DNA of 64,000 bases from positions 1,488,001-1,552,000 of the forward strand of contig NZ_JAAOZB010000001.1 of the NCBI RefSeq assembly GCF_011761265.1, in the 5' to 3' direction. This document shows positions 51,024 through 59,070 of the stretch, piece after piece. Below the pieces are notes generated by a model. It saw only the letters and a program-made list of their open reading frames with translations. It was not told the origin of the DNA and did no database searches. This DNA is from Microbacterium halimionae. GTDB lineage: Bacteria; Actinomycetota; Actinomycetes; Actinomycetales; Microbacteriaceae. Position 1 is the first letter of the stretch, and each line of letters begins with the position of its first letter. The translations under genes were made by a program, and so were the position numbers.

Positions 51024-51800
51024 CTACTGAGCGGGTGCGTTGACGCGGAAGGTTGACAGGGCTTCCGCCACACGTTCAGCAAGGTAGGCGTGACCGGCAG
51101 TCGTGGGGTGGTCACGCCCGGTCGCACTCGTGTCGATGACCCACGAGTAGTTCGCCGGAGTGATCCACGCTTCTTGTACGGGTGAGATGTACGGCCATCC
51201 GCGTTCGGCGGCAAGCTGCGCCAGGTCGTTATCGATGCGTGCGGTTGCCTTCTCGACCGGCAGTACCTGAGGCGCCGGGCCCAAAATGACGATCGTGGCA
51301 TCTGGATAGATCGACGCGATCGTGTCCCACACCGTCGTAACGGCATCCGCATAGCCATCGCTGCCGAGTTTGCGGTCGTTGATCGACCCCTGCACGATCA
51401 CGAGGTCGGGGGAGAGGGCGGGATCGAGCTCCTGTGCGCGTTCAACGAACGTGCCGCCATCCAGCCCGGTTTTCAGGTATCCGCTCCCGCGAACGCCATC
51501 GACGATGGTCTCGCCCTCCAAGAGGTCTGCGAGCACATACGCATACCCCTCGTCGGGTGATGTCGCGGCAGAGCCGTACGTCCAGGAGTCACCAAAGACC
51601 AGCACGCGAGGGTTTTCGGGCAGCTCCAGTCCAGCAACGACGCCGGTGCTTCCAGCCGATCCCGCGTCGGCCCGGCTCGTTGGGGCTTCTCCCGCCCAGG
51701 GTCGCCAGAGCGCCGTAACGGCGACAAGAGAAACTGCGCACGCAAGGGCGAGCAGAACGGCGAGATTACGCGGTATTCGGCGGGACACTACTCGAGACAT
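51024..51800 (-). CDS. GDSL/SGNH-family hydrolase, membrane-anchored
   Basis: 258 residues. A basic N-terminus and one hydrophobic segment (about 12-32) act as signal anchor. The SGNH blocks follow: FGDSWTYG (nucleophile Ser72), the Gly of GSGYLKTG, QGSINDR (Asn) and DHPTTAGH (Asp/His). Such enzymes deacylate or deacetylate extracellular lipids or polysaccharides. TACTCT (51808-51813) ends 7 nt before the ATG at 51800, chosen over an earlier in-frame start at 51854. Confidence 0.88.
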   Translation of the reverse strand: MSRVVSRRIPRNLAVLLALACAVSLVAVTALWRPWAGEAPTSRADAGSAGSTGVVAGLELPENPRVLVFGDSWTYGSAATSPDEGYAYVLADLLEGETIVDGVRGSGYLKTGLDGGTFVERAQELDPALSPDLVIVQGSINDRKLGSDGYADAVTTVWDTIASIYPDATIVILGPAPQVLPVEKATARIDNDLAQLAAERGWPYISPVQEAWITPANYSWVIDTSATGRDHPTTAGHAYLAERVAEALSTFRVNAPAQ

Positions 51801-51892
51801 CACAACGAGAGTACGTCGCTCTGCGGGAGGAGAGGTCTTCGAGCCCAAACTCATATGATCTCGTGTCTTTCTGAGCGTGCGAGGATAGCTCG

Positions 51893-52708
51893 GTGCAGCG
51901 CGCAGTTACCTCAGAAATTGACCTCGATGTGAGAGCGTCAGTCGACCTCATTTTCTCGATCACGGCAGCACAGCAGGTGCCCGCGGTGAGCGAAGAGCTC
52001 ACGTTTATTCAGGGCGATCGTCACTACATGCCCACCGAGATTGTCGATAAATCTGGCTCTCGGCTGCACAGGTTTACTGCTGAGCCTGGGCTACTACAGG
52101 TGCGCTACGCGGCGACGATCGACGGGCACACGGCAAGTACGCATACGAGCGATCTTGAGGCCATCACGTACCTGCGGCCGAGTCGGTACTGCCAGTCCGA
52201 CGAGGTATTCTCGCAAGCGCGTCGGCAGTTCCAGGGACTCGTTGGTGAAGATCTTGTCCGCGCGGTGACCGACTTCGTCTCGGCCAGCGTCACCTACACT
52301 CCCGGACTGAGTCTCGGAACAGACAGCGCCGTCACTACTTTGATGACCGGTCAGGGCGTCTGCCGCGACTATGCGCACGTCGTGATCGCCCTGTTGCGAG
52401 CGATGGACGTGCCCGCGCGCTACGCCGCCTGCTACGCGCCGGGCCTCGAACCCATGGACTTTCACGCCGTCGCCGAGGCATATCTCGACGGATGCTGGTA
52501 CGCGATCGATGCCACTCGCCTCGCTGACCGGCGCTCACTTGTGCGCATAGCGACGGGGCGCGACGCCGCGGATTGTGCCTTCTTGAGCTTTCACGGCGGC
52601 GCAGTCAATCTCGACCACCTTCGGGTAGATGCACGGCTCGAGGGCGACGAGACGTCGGCCGAAATGGCAACGAGTGATGACTTTGTCTCACTTGTTCCAC
52701 TCTCGTAG
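51893..52708 (+). CDS. transglutaminase-like protein
   Basis: 271 residues. An N-terminal beta domain is followed by the transglutaminase-like core: GQGVCRDYAHV with Cys157, MDFHAVAEAYL with His191, and YAIDATRLA with Asp206 give the Cys-His-Asp triad. Bacterial members act as cysteine proteases or amidases rather than true transglutaminases. No signal peptide is visible. The GTG start at 51893 has GAGGAT ending 6 nt upstream. It is divergent from the GDSL hydrolase gene. Confidence 0.88.
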   Translation: MQRAVTSEIDLDVRASVDLIFSITAAQQVPAVSEELTFIQGDRHYMPTEIVDKSGSRLHRFTAEPGLLQVRYAATIDGHTASTHTSDLEAITYLRPSRYCQSDEVFSQARRQFQGLVGEDLVRAVTDFVSASVTYTPGLSLGTDSAVTTLMTGQGVCRDYAHVVIALLRAMDVPARYAACYAPGLEPMDFHAVAEAYLDGCWYAIDATRLADRRSLVRIATGRDAADCAFLSFHGGAVNLDHLRVDARLEGDETSAEMATSDDFVSLVPLS

Positions 52709-52748
52709 CCAGGACGTGTGCGGCTGCCGACCGTAAGATGGTCAGGCT

Positions 52749-54416
52749 ATGGATCCTGAAGCCCTCTCTGCCGCTCTGCTCACCGTCATCCGCCCGCTTG
52801 CCGAGGCGCGACGTGAGGGCTCGACCGCGGAATTGACTGCCGCCGATCTGGTGCTTGATCGCCCGAAGAACCGCGATCATGGCGACTGGTCTTCGAACGC
52901 CGCAATGAAGCTCGCCAAAAGTCTCGGTGCCAACCCGCGCGAATTCGCCGCTGAGATTGCTGCAGCGCTCGCCGATACCCCGGGTATCAGCAGCGTTGAG
53001 GTTGCGGGCCCTGGCTTCATCAACATTCGATTGGATGCCGCGACCGCAGGTGCACTTGCACGCACGATCGTCGAGGCAGGGGCCGCATTCGGTACCAACT
53101 CGTCGCAGCACGGCAACAGCATCAACCTCGAGTTTGTCAGCGCGAACCCCACCGGCCCGCTGCATATCGGTCACACCCGCTGGGCAGCTCTCGGTGATGC
53201 GATCGCTCGTTTGCTGCAGGCTTCGGGTGCGACACTCGTCCGAGAGTTCTACGTCAACGACGCTGGCGCGCAGATGGATCGGTTCGGCGCATCGGTCATT
53301 GCGGCGCTCACGGGAGCACCCACGCCTGAGGGTGGCTACGGCGGGGCGTACATCGCGGAGCTTGCCCGCCGCGTTCATGCGAAGCGTCCCGATCTGCTCG
53401 ATTTGCCGACCGATGAGCAAATAACGACAGCGCGCGACCTGGCATATGAGTTTCAGCTGGGCGAGGTGCAGGCATCCCTCGCCAACTTCAACGTGAAATT
53501 CGACGTGTGGTTCAGCGAGCGCGTGCTGCACGCGAAGGGCGAAGGTGCGGGCCCAAGTCTTGTCGACGAGGCTGTTGAGCGCCTGCGTGCCCAGGGGCAC
53601 GTCTTCGATCAAGACGGCGCGGTGTGGGTACGAACAACCGACTTCGGAGATGACAAAGATCGCGTCATTCGTCGTTCCAATGGCGAGTACACCTACTTTG
53701 CTGCCGATGCTGCCTATTACCTCAACAAGGGTGATCGTGGCTATGCCCACAAGATCTACCTGCTCGGGGCTGACCACCACGGCTACGTCCACCGTCTCAA
53801 AGCCCTCGCTGGTGCTGCCGGTGATGACCCCGAAAAAGACATTGAAGTGCTGATTGGTCAGTTGGTTTCGGTCAACGGAGCACGGCTGTCAAAGCGCGCT
53901 GGCAACATCATCGAGATGGACGACCTTCGCGAATGGCTCGGTACCGACGCGCTGCGCTATTCGCTCGCGCGATACCCCGCAGACTCACCACTCACGCTCG
54001 ACCCCGAGTTGCTGCGAAAGCGCACGAACGACAACCCGGTCTTTTATGTGCAGTACGCCCATGCGCGCACGCACAACGTGGCTCGGAACGCAGATTCGGC
54101 TGGCGTTGACCGCTCGGTTTTCGCACCTGAGCTGCTCGACCACGAGAGCGAGTCGGCTCTACTCGGTGCCCTCCAGGAGTTTCCCCGCCTTGTCGCGTTC
54201 GCGGCCGAGGCGCGCGAGCCGCACCGAATTGCCCGATATCTCGAAGAGCTCGCAGCTCTATACCACCGCTGGTACGACAGCTGCCGCGTGACGCCTCTGG
54301 GTGACGATGCCGTCACCGACGTGCACCGCACTCGCCTGTGGCTGAACGACGCAACAGGTCAGGTGCTTCGAAACGGGCTTGACCTTCTCGGCGTGAAAGC
54401 GCCCGAACGTATGTAA
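52749..54416 (+). CDS. argS: arginyl-tRNA synthetase
   Basis: Class I synthetase that charges tRNA-Arg with arginine. 555 residues: N-terminal Add-1 domain (INIRLDAATAG), the signature PTGPLHIGHTRWA with HIGH at 139-142, VNDAGAQMDRFG, the second signature LSKRAGN replacing KMSK (as in many bacterial ArgRS), and the DALR anticodon-binding domain ending GLDLLGVKAPERM. TAAGAT at 52734-52739 lies 9 nt before the ATG, with no ribosome site. A DUF2993 gene follows 14 bp later. Confidence 0.97.
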   Translation: MDPEALSAALLTVIRPLAEARREGSTAELTAADLVLDRPKNRDHGDWSSNAAMKLAKSLGANPREFAAEIAAALADTPGISSVEVAGPGFINIRLDAATAGALARTIVEAGAAFGTNSSQHGNSINLEFVSANPTGPLHIGHTRWAALGDAIARLLQASGATLVREFYVNDAGAQMDRFGASVIAALTGAPTPEGGYGGAYIAELARRVHAKRPDLLDLPTDEQITTARDLAYEFQLGEVQASLANFNVKFDVWFSERVLHAKGEGAGPSLVDEAVERLRAQGHVFDQDGAVWVRTTDFGDDKDRVIRRSNGEYTYFAADAAYYLNKGDRGYAHKIYLLGADHHGYVHRLKALAGAAGDDPEKDIEVLIGQLVSVNGARLSKRAGNIIEMDDLREWLGTDALRYSLARYPADSPLTLDPELLRKRTNDNPVFYVQYAHARTHNVARNADSAGVDRSVFAPELLDHESESALLGALQEFPRLVAFAAEAREPHRIARYLEELAALYHRWYDSCRVTPLGDDAVTDVHRTRLWLNDATGQVLRNGLDLLGVKAPERM

Positions 54417-54430
54417 CAGGGGAGTCCCAC

Positions 54431-55243
54431 ATGACCGGTGAAATGCAGCCCACGCTTCCGCTTCCGGGCGATTGGGAGGACGCCGCGCCCCAACGCCGTC
54501 GGATGTGGCCGTGGGTGGTTGGCGTCGGCATCGTCATCGTATTGATCGTGGTGGCCTGGTTCGTGGGCGAAGCTGTGGCACGCGACCTCGTGACGAAGTC
54601 GATCAGGCAGACGGTGATCAGCGAGCTCTCGCTACCGGCGGACCAACAGGTCAATGTCGAAGTAGAAGGCACGATTCTTCCGCAGCTGATCGTCGGATCG
54701 CTTGCCTCGGTGCACATCGACTCTGACGATGTGACGGTCGGTCCGGCGACGGGAGACGTCAGCGTCGATCTGCTCGATATTCCGATTCGAGGCGAAGGCA
54801 CAATCGGCGGCGGAGCAGGAACAGTCACATTCAGCGAGGATCAGCTTCGTGCCCTGATGGCTACCGTCGACGGCTTTCCCGCGGAATCGCTCGGACTCGA
54901 TGATCCCGACGTCACCATTTCGACTGAGCTTTCTTTCTTTGGTGCGAGTTTTGCGCTCGGAGTTGCGCTCACCCCGAGCGCCGCCGATGGCGAACTCGTG
55001 CTCACGCCCTCTTCGCTGCAACCCGGTGGCGTTGAGATCACTGCGGGAGATCTTCAAGCGCGCTTCGGTTCGCTCACCGACGGGGTTCTGCAGGATTGGC
55101 GTGTGTGCGTTGCTCAGTACATTCCTGCGGCGATCACTCTGACGGATGTGTCCGTCGTTCGTGCCGACGTCGTCGCATCATTCGAGATCGACCCCAGCGT
55201 CGCAACGGATGCTGCCATGCAGGGGCCGGGCACGTGTTCCTGA
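54431..55243 (+). CDS. DUF2993 (LmeA-like) membrane-anchored protein
   Basis: 270 residues. A 25-residue cytosolic start with RRR is followed by one membrane helix (about 26-48), then an extracytoplasmic DUF2993 domain with beta-strand repeats (GEGTIGGGAGTVTFSEDQLRALM). The family includes mycobacterial LmeA, a periplasmic phospholipid-binding protein needed for lipomannan maturation. Two cysteines (RVCVAQ and GTCS at the end) might pair. GGGGAG lies before the ATG. It is probably cotranscribed with argS and ends in a convergent terminator hairpin. Confidence 0.85.
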   Translation: MTGEMQPTLPLPGDWEDAAPQRRRMWPWVVGVGIVIVLIVVAWFVGEAVARDLVTKSIRQTVISELSLPADQQVNVEVEGTILPQLIVGSLASVHIDSDDVTVGPATGDVSVDLLDIPIRGEGTIGGGAGTVTFSEDQLRALMATVDGFPAESLGLDDPDVTISTELSFFGASFALGVALTPSAADGELVLTPSSLQPGGVEITAGDLQARFGSLTDGVLQDWRVCVAQYIPAAITLTDVSVVRADVVASFEIDPSVATDAAMQGPGTCS

Positions 55244-55272
55244 GACGTCGTCACGGCGCCCCAGGAACACGT
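55232..55272. terminator. bidirectional hairpin between DUF2993 and efflux pump genes
   Basis: ACGTGTTCCTG (55232-55242) is perfectly complementary to CAGGAACACGT (55262-55272), an 11-bp stem with a 19-nt GC-rich loop. It overlaps the stop codon of the DUF2993 gene and ends 3 bp before the stop of the convergent pump gene. No T-tract follows. Confidence 0.65.
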
Positions 55273-55275
55273 AAG

Positions 55276-56787
55276 TCAGCCCGCGATGACAGGTTCTGCA
55301 GTGAGGTTGTCGTTCGATGCTGCGTCGTCGCTTCGTCCGGCGTTCCCCTTGCGGCGAAACACAATAGCCGCGATCACTCCGCCAAGTAGGAACAGCCCGG
55401 CGCCCCAGCCATAGGCGATGGCGTAGCCCGCCACCGCGCCGCGTGCGGCCAGATCAGCGGTGTCAGCGTGTGAGGCGATGAAGTCGGCTGTCGCCGTGGC
55501 CGCGATCGTGTTGAGCAGTGCTGTACCGATCGATCCACCCACTTGCTGGCTCGTGTTCACCATCGCTGAGGCGACACCGGCGAAGTGACGATCTACTCCG
55601 AGGGTTGCCGTCTGCATTGAGGCGGGCATGATCGAACCCATCGCCAGCCCGAGCAGAATCAGAGCGGGCAGCACATTTGCCGCATAGGTACTGTCGAGCG
55701 TCAGGCGAGTCAACAGCAGCATGCCCACGACGCCGATGGCCATGCCGAAGGGCACCATGAGCTTCGGGCCGAATCGTGGGAGGAACAGGTTGGTCGACAG
55801 CTGAGCTGCGAGCACGAGCATCACAATCATCGGTAAGAACGACAACCCAGTTTGAATGGGGCTGAACCCGAGCGATGACTGCAAGAAGTAGGTCACGAAC
55901 AAGAAGATGCCGAACATGCCCGCTCCAGCGATGAGGATCGAGCTGTACGCGGCGGCGCGGTTGCGGTCTTTCACGATAACGAGAGGGAGCAACGGGTGGC
56001 TGGCCCGGCTTTGCCACCACACGAAGCCTGTGAGCAATACGCCCGCTGCCGCGAGTAGTCCCCACGTCCAAGGCGACTCCCACCCTTCTGTCTCGGCGTT
56101 CGCGAAGCCGTAGACGAGTGAAAAGAGTGCCCCGGAGACAAGTATCGTTCCGGGAACGTCCAGCCGCGGTCGCGCGCCCGTGCGTTCGATCTTTGTCACG
56201 AACAACATCGCTCCAACGATCGCGACGATGGCAATGAACACATTGATGTAGAGGTTCCAGCGCCAGTTGAGCTGTTCCGTGAGCACGCCACCGAGAAGAA
56301 GGCCGAGCGCACCGCCAGCGCCGGCGATTGCGCCGAATACGCCGAATGCGCGAGCGCGCTCTCGCGGGATCGTGAACGTCGTTGTCAGCACTGCGAGCGC
56401 CGTCGGTGCGAGGAGTGCACCGAATACGCCCTGCAGGGCGCGCGCAGCAACAAGGGTTCCGAAGTCGGGTGCCGCGCCACCAAGGGCCGAGGCTGCCGCG
56501 AAGCCGATCAAGCCGATGATGAATGCACGTTTGCGGCCGATCAGGTCGGAAAGGCGGCCACCGAAGAGCAAAAGGCTCCCGAACGCGAGCGAGTAAGCCG
56601 TGATGACCCACTGCCGGTCGCCGTCGGAGAATCCGAGATCGGCTTGGGCAGAGGGGAGTGCGATGTTGACGACGGTCGCGTCGAGCACAACCATCAACTG
56701 GGCAATACCGACGGTGACGAGTGTCCACCATCGTCGAGAAGATGTGGGGGTGAGGGGAGGTGGCGTGGCCACGGCATCCTGAGTCAT
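55276..56787 (-). CDS. DHA2-type (EmrB/QacA) multidrug efflux transporter
   Basis: 503 residues and 14 hydrophobic helices. VLDATVVNIALPSAQADLGF in helix 1, RQWVITAYSLAFGSLLLFGGRLSDLIGRKR and GALGLLLGGVL (motif C) identify the DHA2 drug:proton antiporters. It exports drugs or toxic compounds through the inner membrane. TATAGT (56795-56800) ends 7 nt before the ATG. It is divergent from a TetR regulator, and the shared gap carries two palindromic operators, the classic layout of a drug-inducible pump. Confidence 0.93.
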   Translation of the reverse strand: MTQDAVATPPPLTPTSSRRWWTLVTVGIAQLMVVLDATVVNIALPSAQADLGFSDGDRQWVITAYSLAFGSLLLFGGRLSDLIGRKRAFIIGLIGFAAASALGGAAPDFGTLVAARALQGVFGALLAPTALAVLTTTFTIPRERARAFGVFGAIAGAGGALGLLLGGVLTEQLNWRWNLYINVFIAIVAIVGAMLFVTKIERTGARPRLDVPGTILVSGALFSLVYGFANAETEGWESPWTWGLLAAAGVLLTGFVWWQSRASHPLLPLVIVKDRNRAAAYSSILIAGAGMFGIFLFVTYFLQSSLGFSPIQTGLSFLPMIVMLVLAAQLSTNLFLPRFGPKLMVPFGMAIGVVGMLLLTRLTLDSTYAANVLPALILLGLAMGSIMPASMQTATLGVDRHFAGVASAMVNTSQQVGGSIGTALLNTIAATATADFIASHADTADLAARGAVAGYAIAYGWGAGLFLLGGVIAAIVFRRKGNAGRSDDAASNDNLTAEPVIAG

Positions 56788-56802
56788 GAGAGTGACTATA
56801 TA

Positions 56803-56820
56803 CGAAACTCAATAGTTTCG
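56803..56820. promoter_or_regulatory. operator palindrome 1 of the pump/tetR gap
   Basis: CGAAACT-CAAT-AGTTTCG is a perfect 18-bp palindrome with a 4-bp centre. It lies directly upstream of the pump's TATAGT -10 box, so a bound repressor would block the promoter. Confidence 0.75.
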
Positions 56821-56835
56821 GATCTGTCAAGTTTC

Positions 56836-56851
56836 AGAACTGGAAAGTTCT
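56836..56851. promoter_or_regulatory. operator palindrome 2 of the pump/tetR gap
   Basis: AGAACT-GGAA-AGTTCT is a perfect 16-bp palindrome with the same GAACT-N4-AGTTC form as box 1 (GAAACT-N4-AGTTTC). Its centre is 32 bp from that of box 1, about three helical turns. It lies upstream of TACAAT (56855-56860), the likely -10 of tetR, so it could give autoregulation. Confidence 0.75.
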
Positions 56852-56894
56852 CAATACAATAGGATTTCATCGAGACAGATTGGAGTCAGCAGCG

Positions 56895-57542
56895 ATGGAG
56901 CCGCTCGACCTCGAAGAGACCAAAGAGCACCCCCCGAAGCTCGGACGAAAGCGCGATCACACGCGCGACCCTGAGATTCTGCAGGCCGCTCTCGACGTGC
57001 TAGCTGAGACCGGCTACGACGGGATGACGGTAGATCTGGTCGCAGCTCGTGCTCGCGCCGGAAAGGCGACGCTCTATCGGCGTTGGCCGTCCAAGGCAGA
57101 GCTCGTCGTCGATGCTGTCGCCTGCATGAAATCGAAGGATCTCGATCTGAATGCGCTACCCGACACGGGTACTCTTCGCGGGGACTTGGTCGCGATGATC
57201 AAGACGCCGACGATGGCCGAAGCAGAGCGAAAGCTGCACGTCATGGCAGGCCTCGTCTCGATGATCGCCCGCGCGCCGGAAATGCAGGAAGCGGTTCATG
57301 CCGCCATCGTCGAGCCGCGCGCGCAAGCTAACCGTGTTCTGATTCGTCGTGCGATCGAGCGTGGCGAAGTGGCGCCCGACATCGACATAGAGATGGTCTC
57401 TATGGTTGCGCCCGCCATGGCGGCATATCGCGTACTCGTGATCCGAAAGCCTGTCACACGCGAATTCCTCCTCTCCGTGATCGACGGAGTGGTCCTCCCT
57501 GCGGCGACAGGAACTCCTGCTGCTCTCGCCGCCCACGCCTAA
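56895..57542 (+). CDS. TetR-family repressor of the adjacent efflux pump
   Basis: 215 residues. The helix-turn-helix region is PEILQAALDVLAETGYDGMTVDLVAARARAGKATLYRRWPSKAELVVDAV, with the KATLYRRWPSK recognition helix typical of TetR_N. The C-terminal part is the ligand/dimerisation domain (TetR_C_16-like). The ATG at 56895 follows GGAG; an earlier TTG at 56880 is possible. It is divergent from the DHA2 pump, with two operators in between. The gene also lies between argS-DUF2993 and lysA. Confidence 0.92.
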   Translation: MEPLDLEETKEHPPKLGRKRDHTRDPEILQAALDVLAETGYDGMTVDLVAARARAGKATLYRRWPSKAELVVDAVACMKSKDLDLNALPDTGTLRGDLVAMIKTPTMAEAERKLHVMAGLVSMIARAPEMQEAVHAAIVEPRAQANRVLIRRAIERGEVAPDIDIEMVSMVAPAMAAYRVLVIRKPVTREFLLSVIDGVVLPAATGTPAALAAHA

Positions 57543-57654
57543 GCCGCGCCTCGCCGTGCCCTAGACTGGCGTCACGCGCGTGAGTGCACCGCAGGGCCCG
57601 AGCCCGCATATTTGTGTGTCGCCGCGCAGCCGCTCCCACCGATTGGTTTTCCCT

Positions 57655-59070
57655 GTGTCCGCGTCGCCTGACTCCGCTTTTGTGCCGTCGTGGCTCGCGA
57701 AGCCCGCGGATGCGAATGACTTATCGCCGCTGGTGTGGCCAGCATCTGCAACGCGTGATGATGACGGCATCCTGGCTATCGCCGGGGTCTCGACCACAGC
57801 GCTACAGCGCGAGTACGGCACACCACTCTACGTTCTCGACGAAGACGAAGTGCGCATGCACGCGCGTCGCACCCGAGCAGCATTCGAAGATGCCGCGGCC
57901 GCATATGGCGTCTTTGCTCGCGTCTATTACGCGGGCAAAGCTTTCTTGTCGACCGAAGTGGTTCGTTGGGTCACCGAAGAGGGCCTAGCGGTCGACGTCT
58001 GCACCGGCGGCGAGCTCGCTGTTGCGCAGGCAGCAGGTGCAGATCCTGCGCGCATCGGATTTCACGGAAACAACAAGAGCGTCACTGAACTCACGCAGGC
58101 TGTCCACGCGGGTCTCGGTTCTATCGTGATTGACAGTCGCGATGAACTTGAACGGCTTATCTCCATCGTTTCGGGTACCGGCGCCACACAATCGGTGCTG
58201 GTGCGTGTCGTGAGCGGAGTACACGCCGAAACCCACAGCTTTTTGGCAACGGCGCACGAAGACCAGAAGTTTGGCTTTCCGCTGAGTGATGCTCCCGCGG
58301 TTGTCGCGCGCATCCGCGAGGTTGCAGAGCTCAATTTCATTGGTTTGCATTGCCATATTGGCTCTCAGATCTTCGGCACTACTGGTTTTGCCGAGTCGGC
58401 AGCTCGTCTTGTGGCCACTCATGGGGAGCTGCTCGCCGGGGGAGACGTTCCGGTGATGAACCTCGGCGGTGGCTTCGGAATCGCGTACACGACGGCGGAT
58501 GACCCCACTCCGATCGAAGATCTCGCGCGAGGCATCGTCGACGCCGTTGCCGAACAGTGCACAAGCCGCGGCATCCCGATGCCCAATCTCGCGTTTGAAC
58601 CGGGCCGTTCCGTGGTCGGGCAAGCAGGCGTCACCCTCTACGAAGTGGGCACCATCAAGCCTGTGCAACTCGACGGCGGGAACACCCGCACCTACGTCAG
58701 CGTCGACGGCGGCATGAGCGATAACGCGCGCACCGCTCTCTACGAAGCGAACTACAGCGCTCGAATTGCCTCGCGCACGAGCGACGCCGACTCGACAGTT
58801 GTGCGCGTAGTCGGCAAGCACTGTGAGTCGGGCGATATCGTCGTGGACTCCGAATATTTGCCGGGCGACATCGCTCCGGGGGATGTGCTGGCCGTTCCTG
58901 CGACAGGCGCGTACTGCTTTTCTCTTGCGAGTAACTACAACTACGTCACTCGACCCGCCGTTGTTGCCGTCCGCGATGGTCGCTCTCGGGTGATAGTCCG
59001 TGGTGAGACCATTGATGATCTCCTCGCCCGCGACGTCGGCGTCGTGGCACCGAACGGAAGGAACGCATGA
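57655..59070 (+). CDS. lysA: diaminopimelate decarboxylase
   Basis: PLP enzyme that decarboxylates meso-diaminopimelate to L-lysine, the last step of lysine synthesis. About 471 residues. The PLP lysine is in VYYAGKAFL, HCHIGSQI and the GGGFG motif bind the phosphate, and the C-terminal VGKHCESGDIVVDS carries the active-site Cys. The GTG at 57655 is preferred because conserved sequence (SPDSAFVPSWLAKPADANDLSPLVWP) begins there. The frame is open to a GTG at 57580, which lies behind TAGACT (57562-57567), so the start remains uncertain. It overlaps hom by 4 nt. Confidence 0.95.
   Translation: MSASPDSAFVPSWLAKPADANDLSPLVWPASATRDDDGILAIAGVSTTALQREYGTPLYVLDEDEVRMHARRTRAAFEDAAAAYGVFARVYYAGKAFLSTEVVRWVTEEGLAVDVCTGGELAVAQAAGADPARIGFHGNNKSVTELTQAVHAGLGSIVIDSRDELERLISIVSGTGATQSVLVRVVSGVHAETHSFLATAHEDQKFGFPLSDAPAVVARIREVAELNFIGLHCHIGSQIFGTTGFAESAARLVATHGELLAGGDVPVMNLGGGFGIAYTTADDPTPIEDLARGIVDAVAEQCTSRGIPMPNLAFEPGRSVVGQAGVTLYEVGTIKPVQLDGGNTRTYVSVDGGMSDNARTALYEANYSARIASRTSDADSTVVRVVGKHCESGDIVVDSEYLPGDIAPGDVLAVPATGAYCFSLASNYNYVTRPAVVAVRDGRSRVIVRGETIDDLLARDVGVVAPNGRNA

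Noticed and set aside
55463-56830. 455-codon minus-strand frame overlapping the DHA2 pump
   Set aside because: It is an alternate frame of the pump gene, Arg/His-rich without hydrophobic helices. The pump frame has full family signatures.
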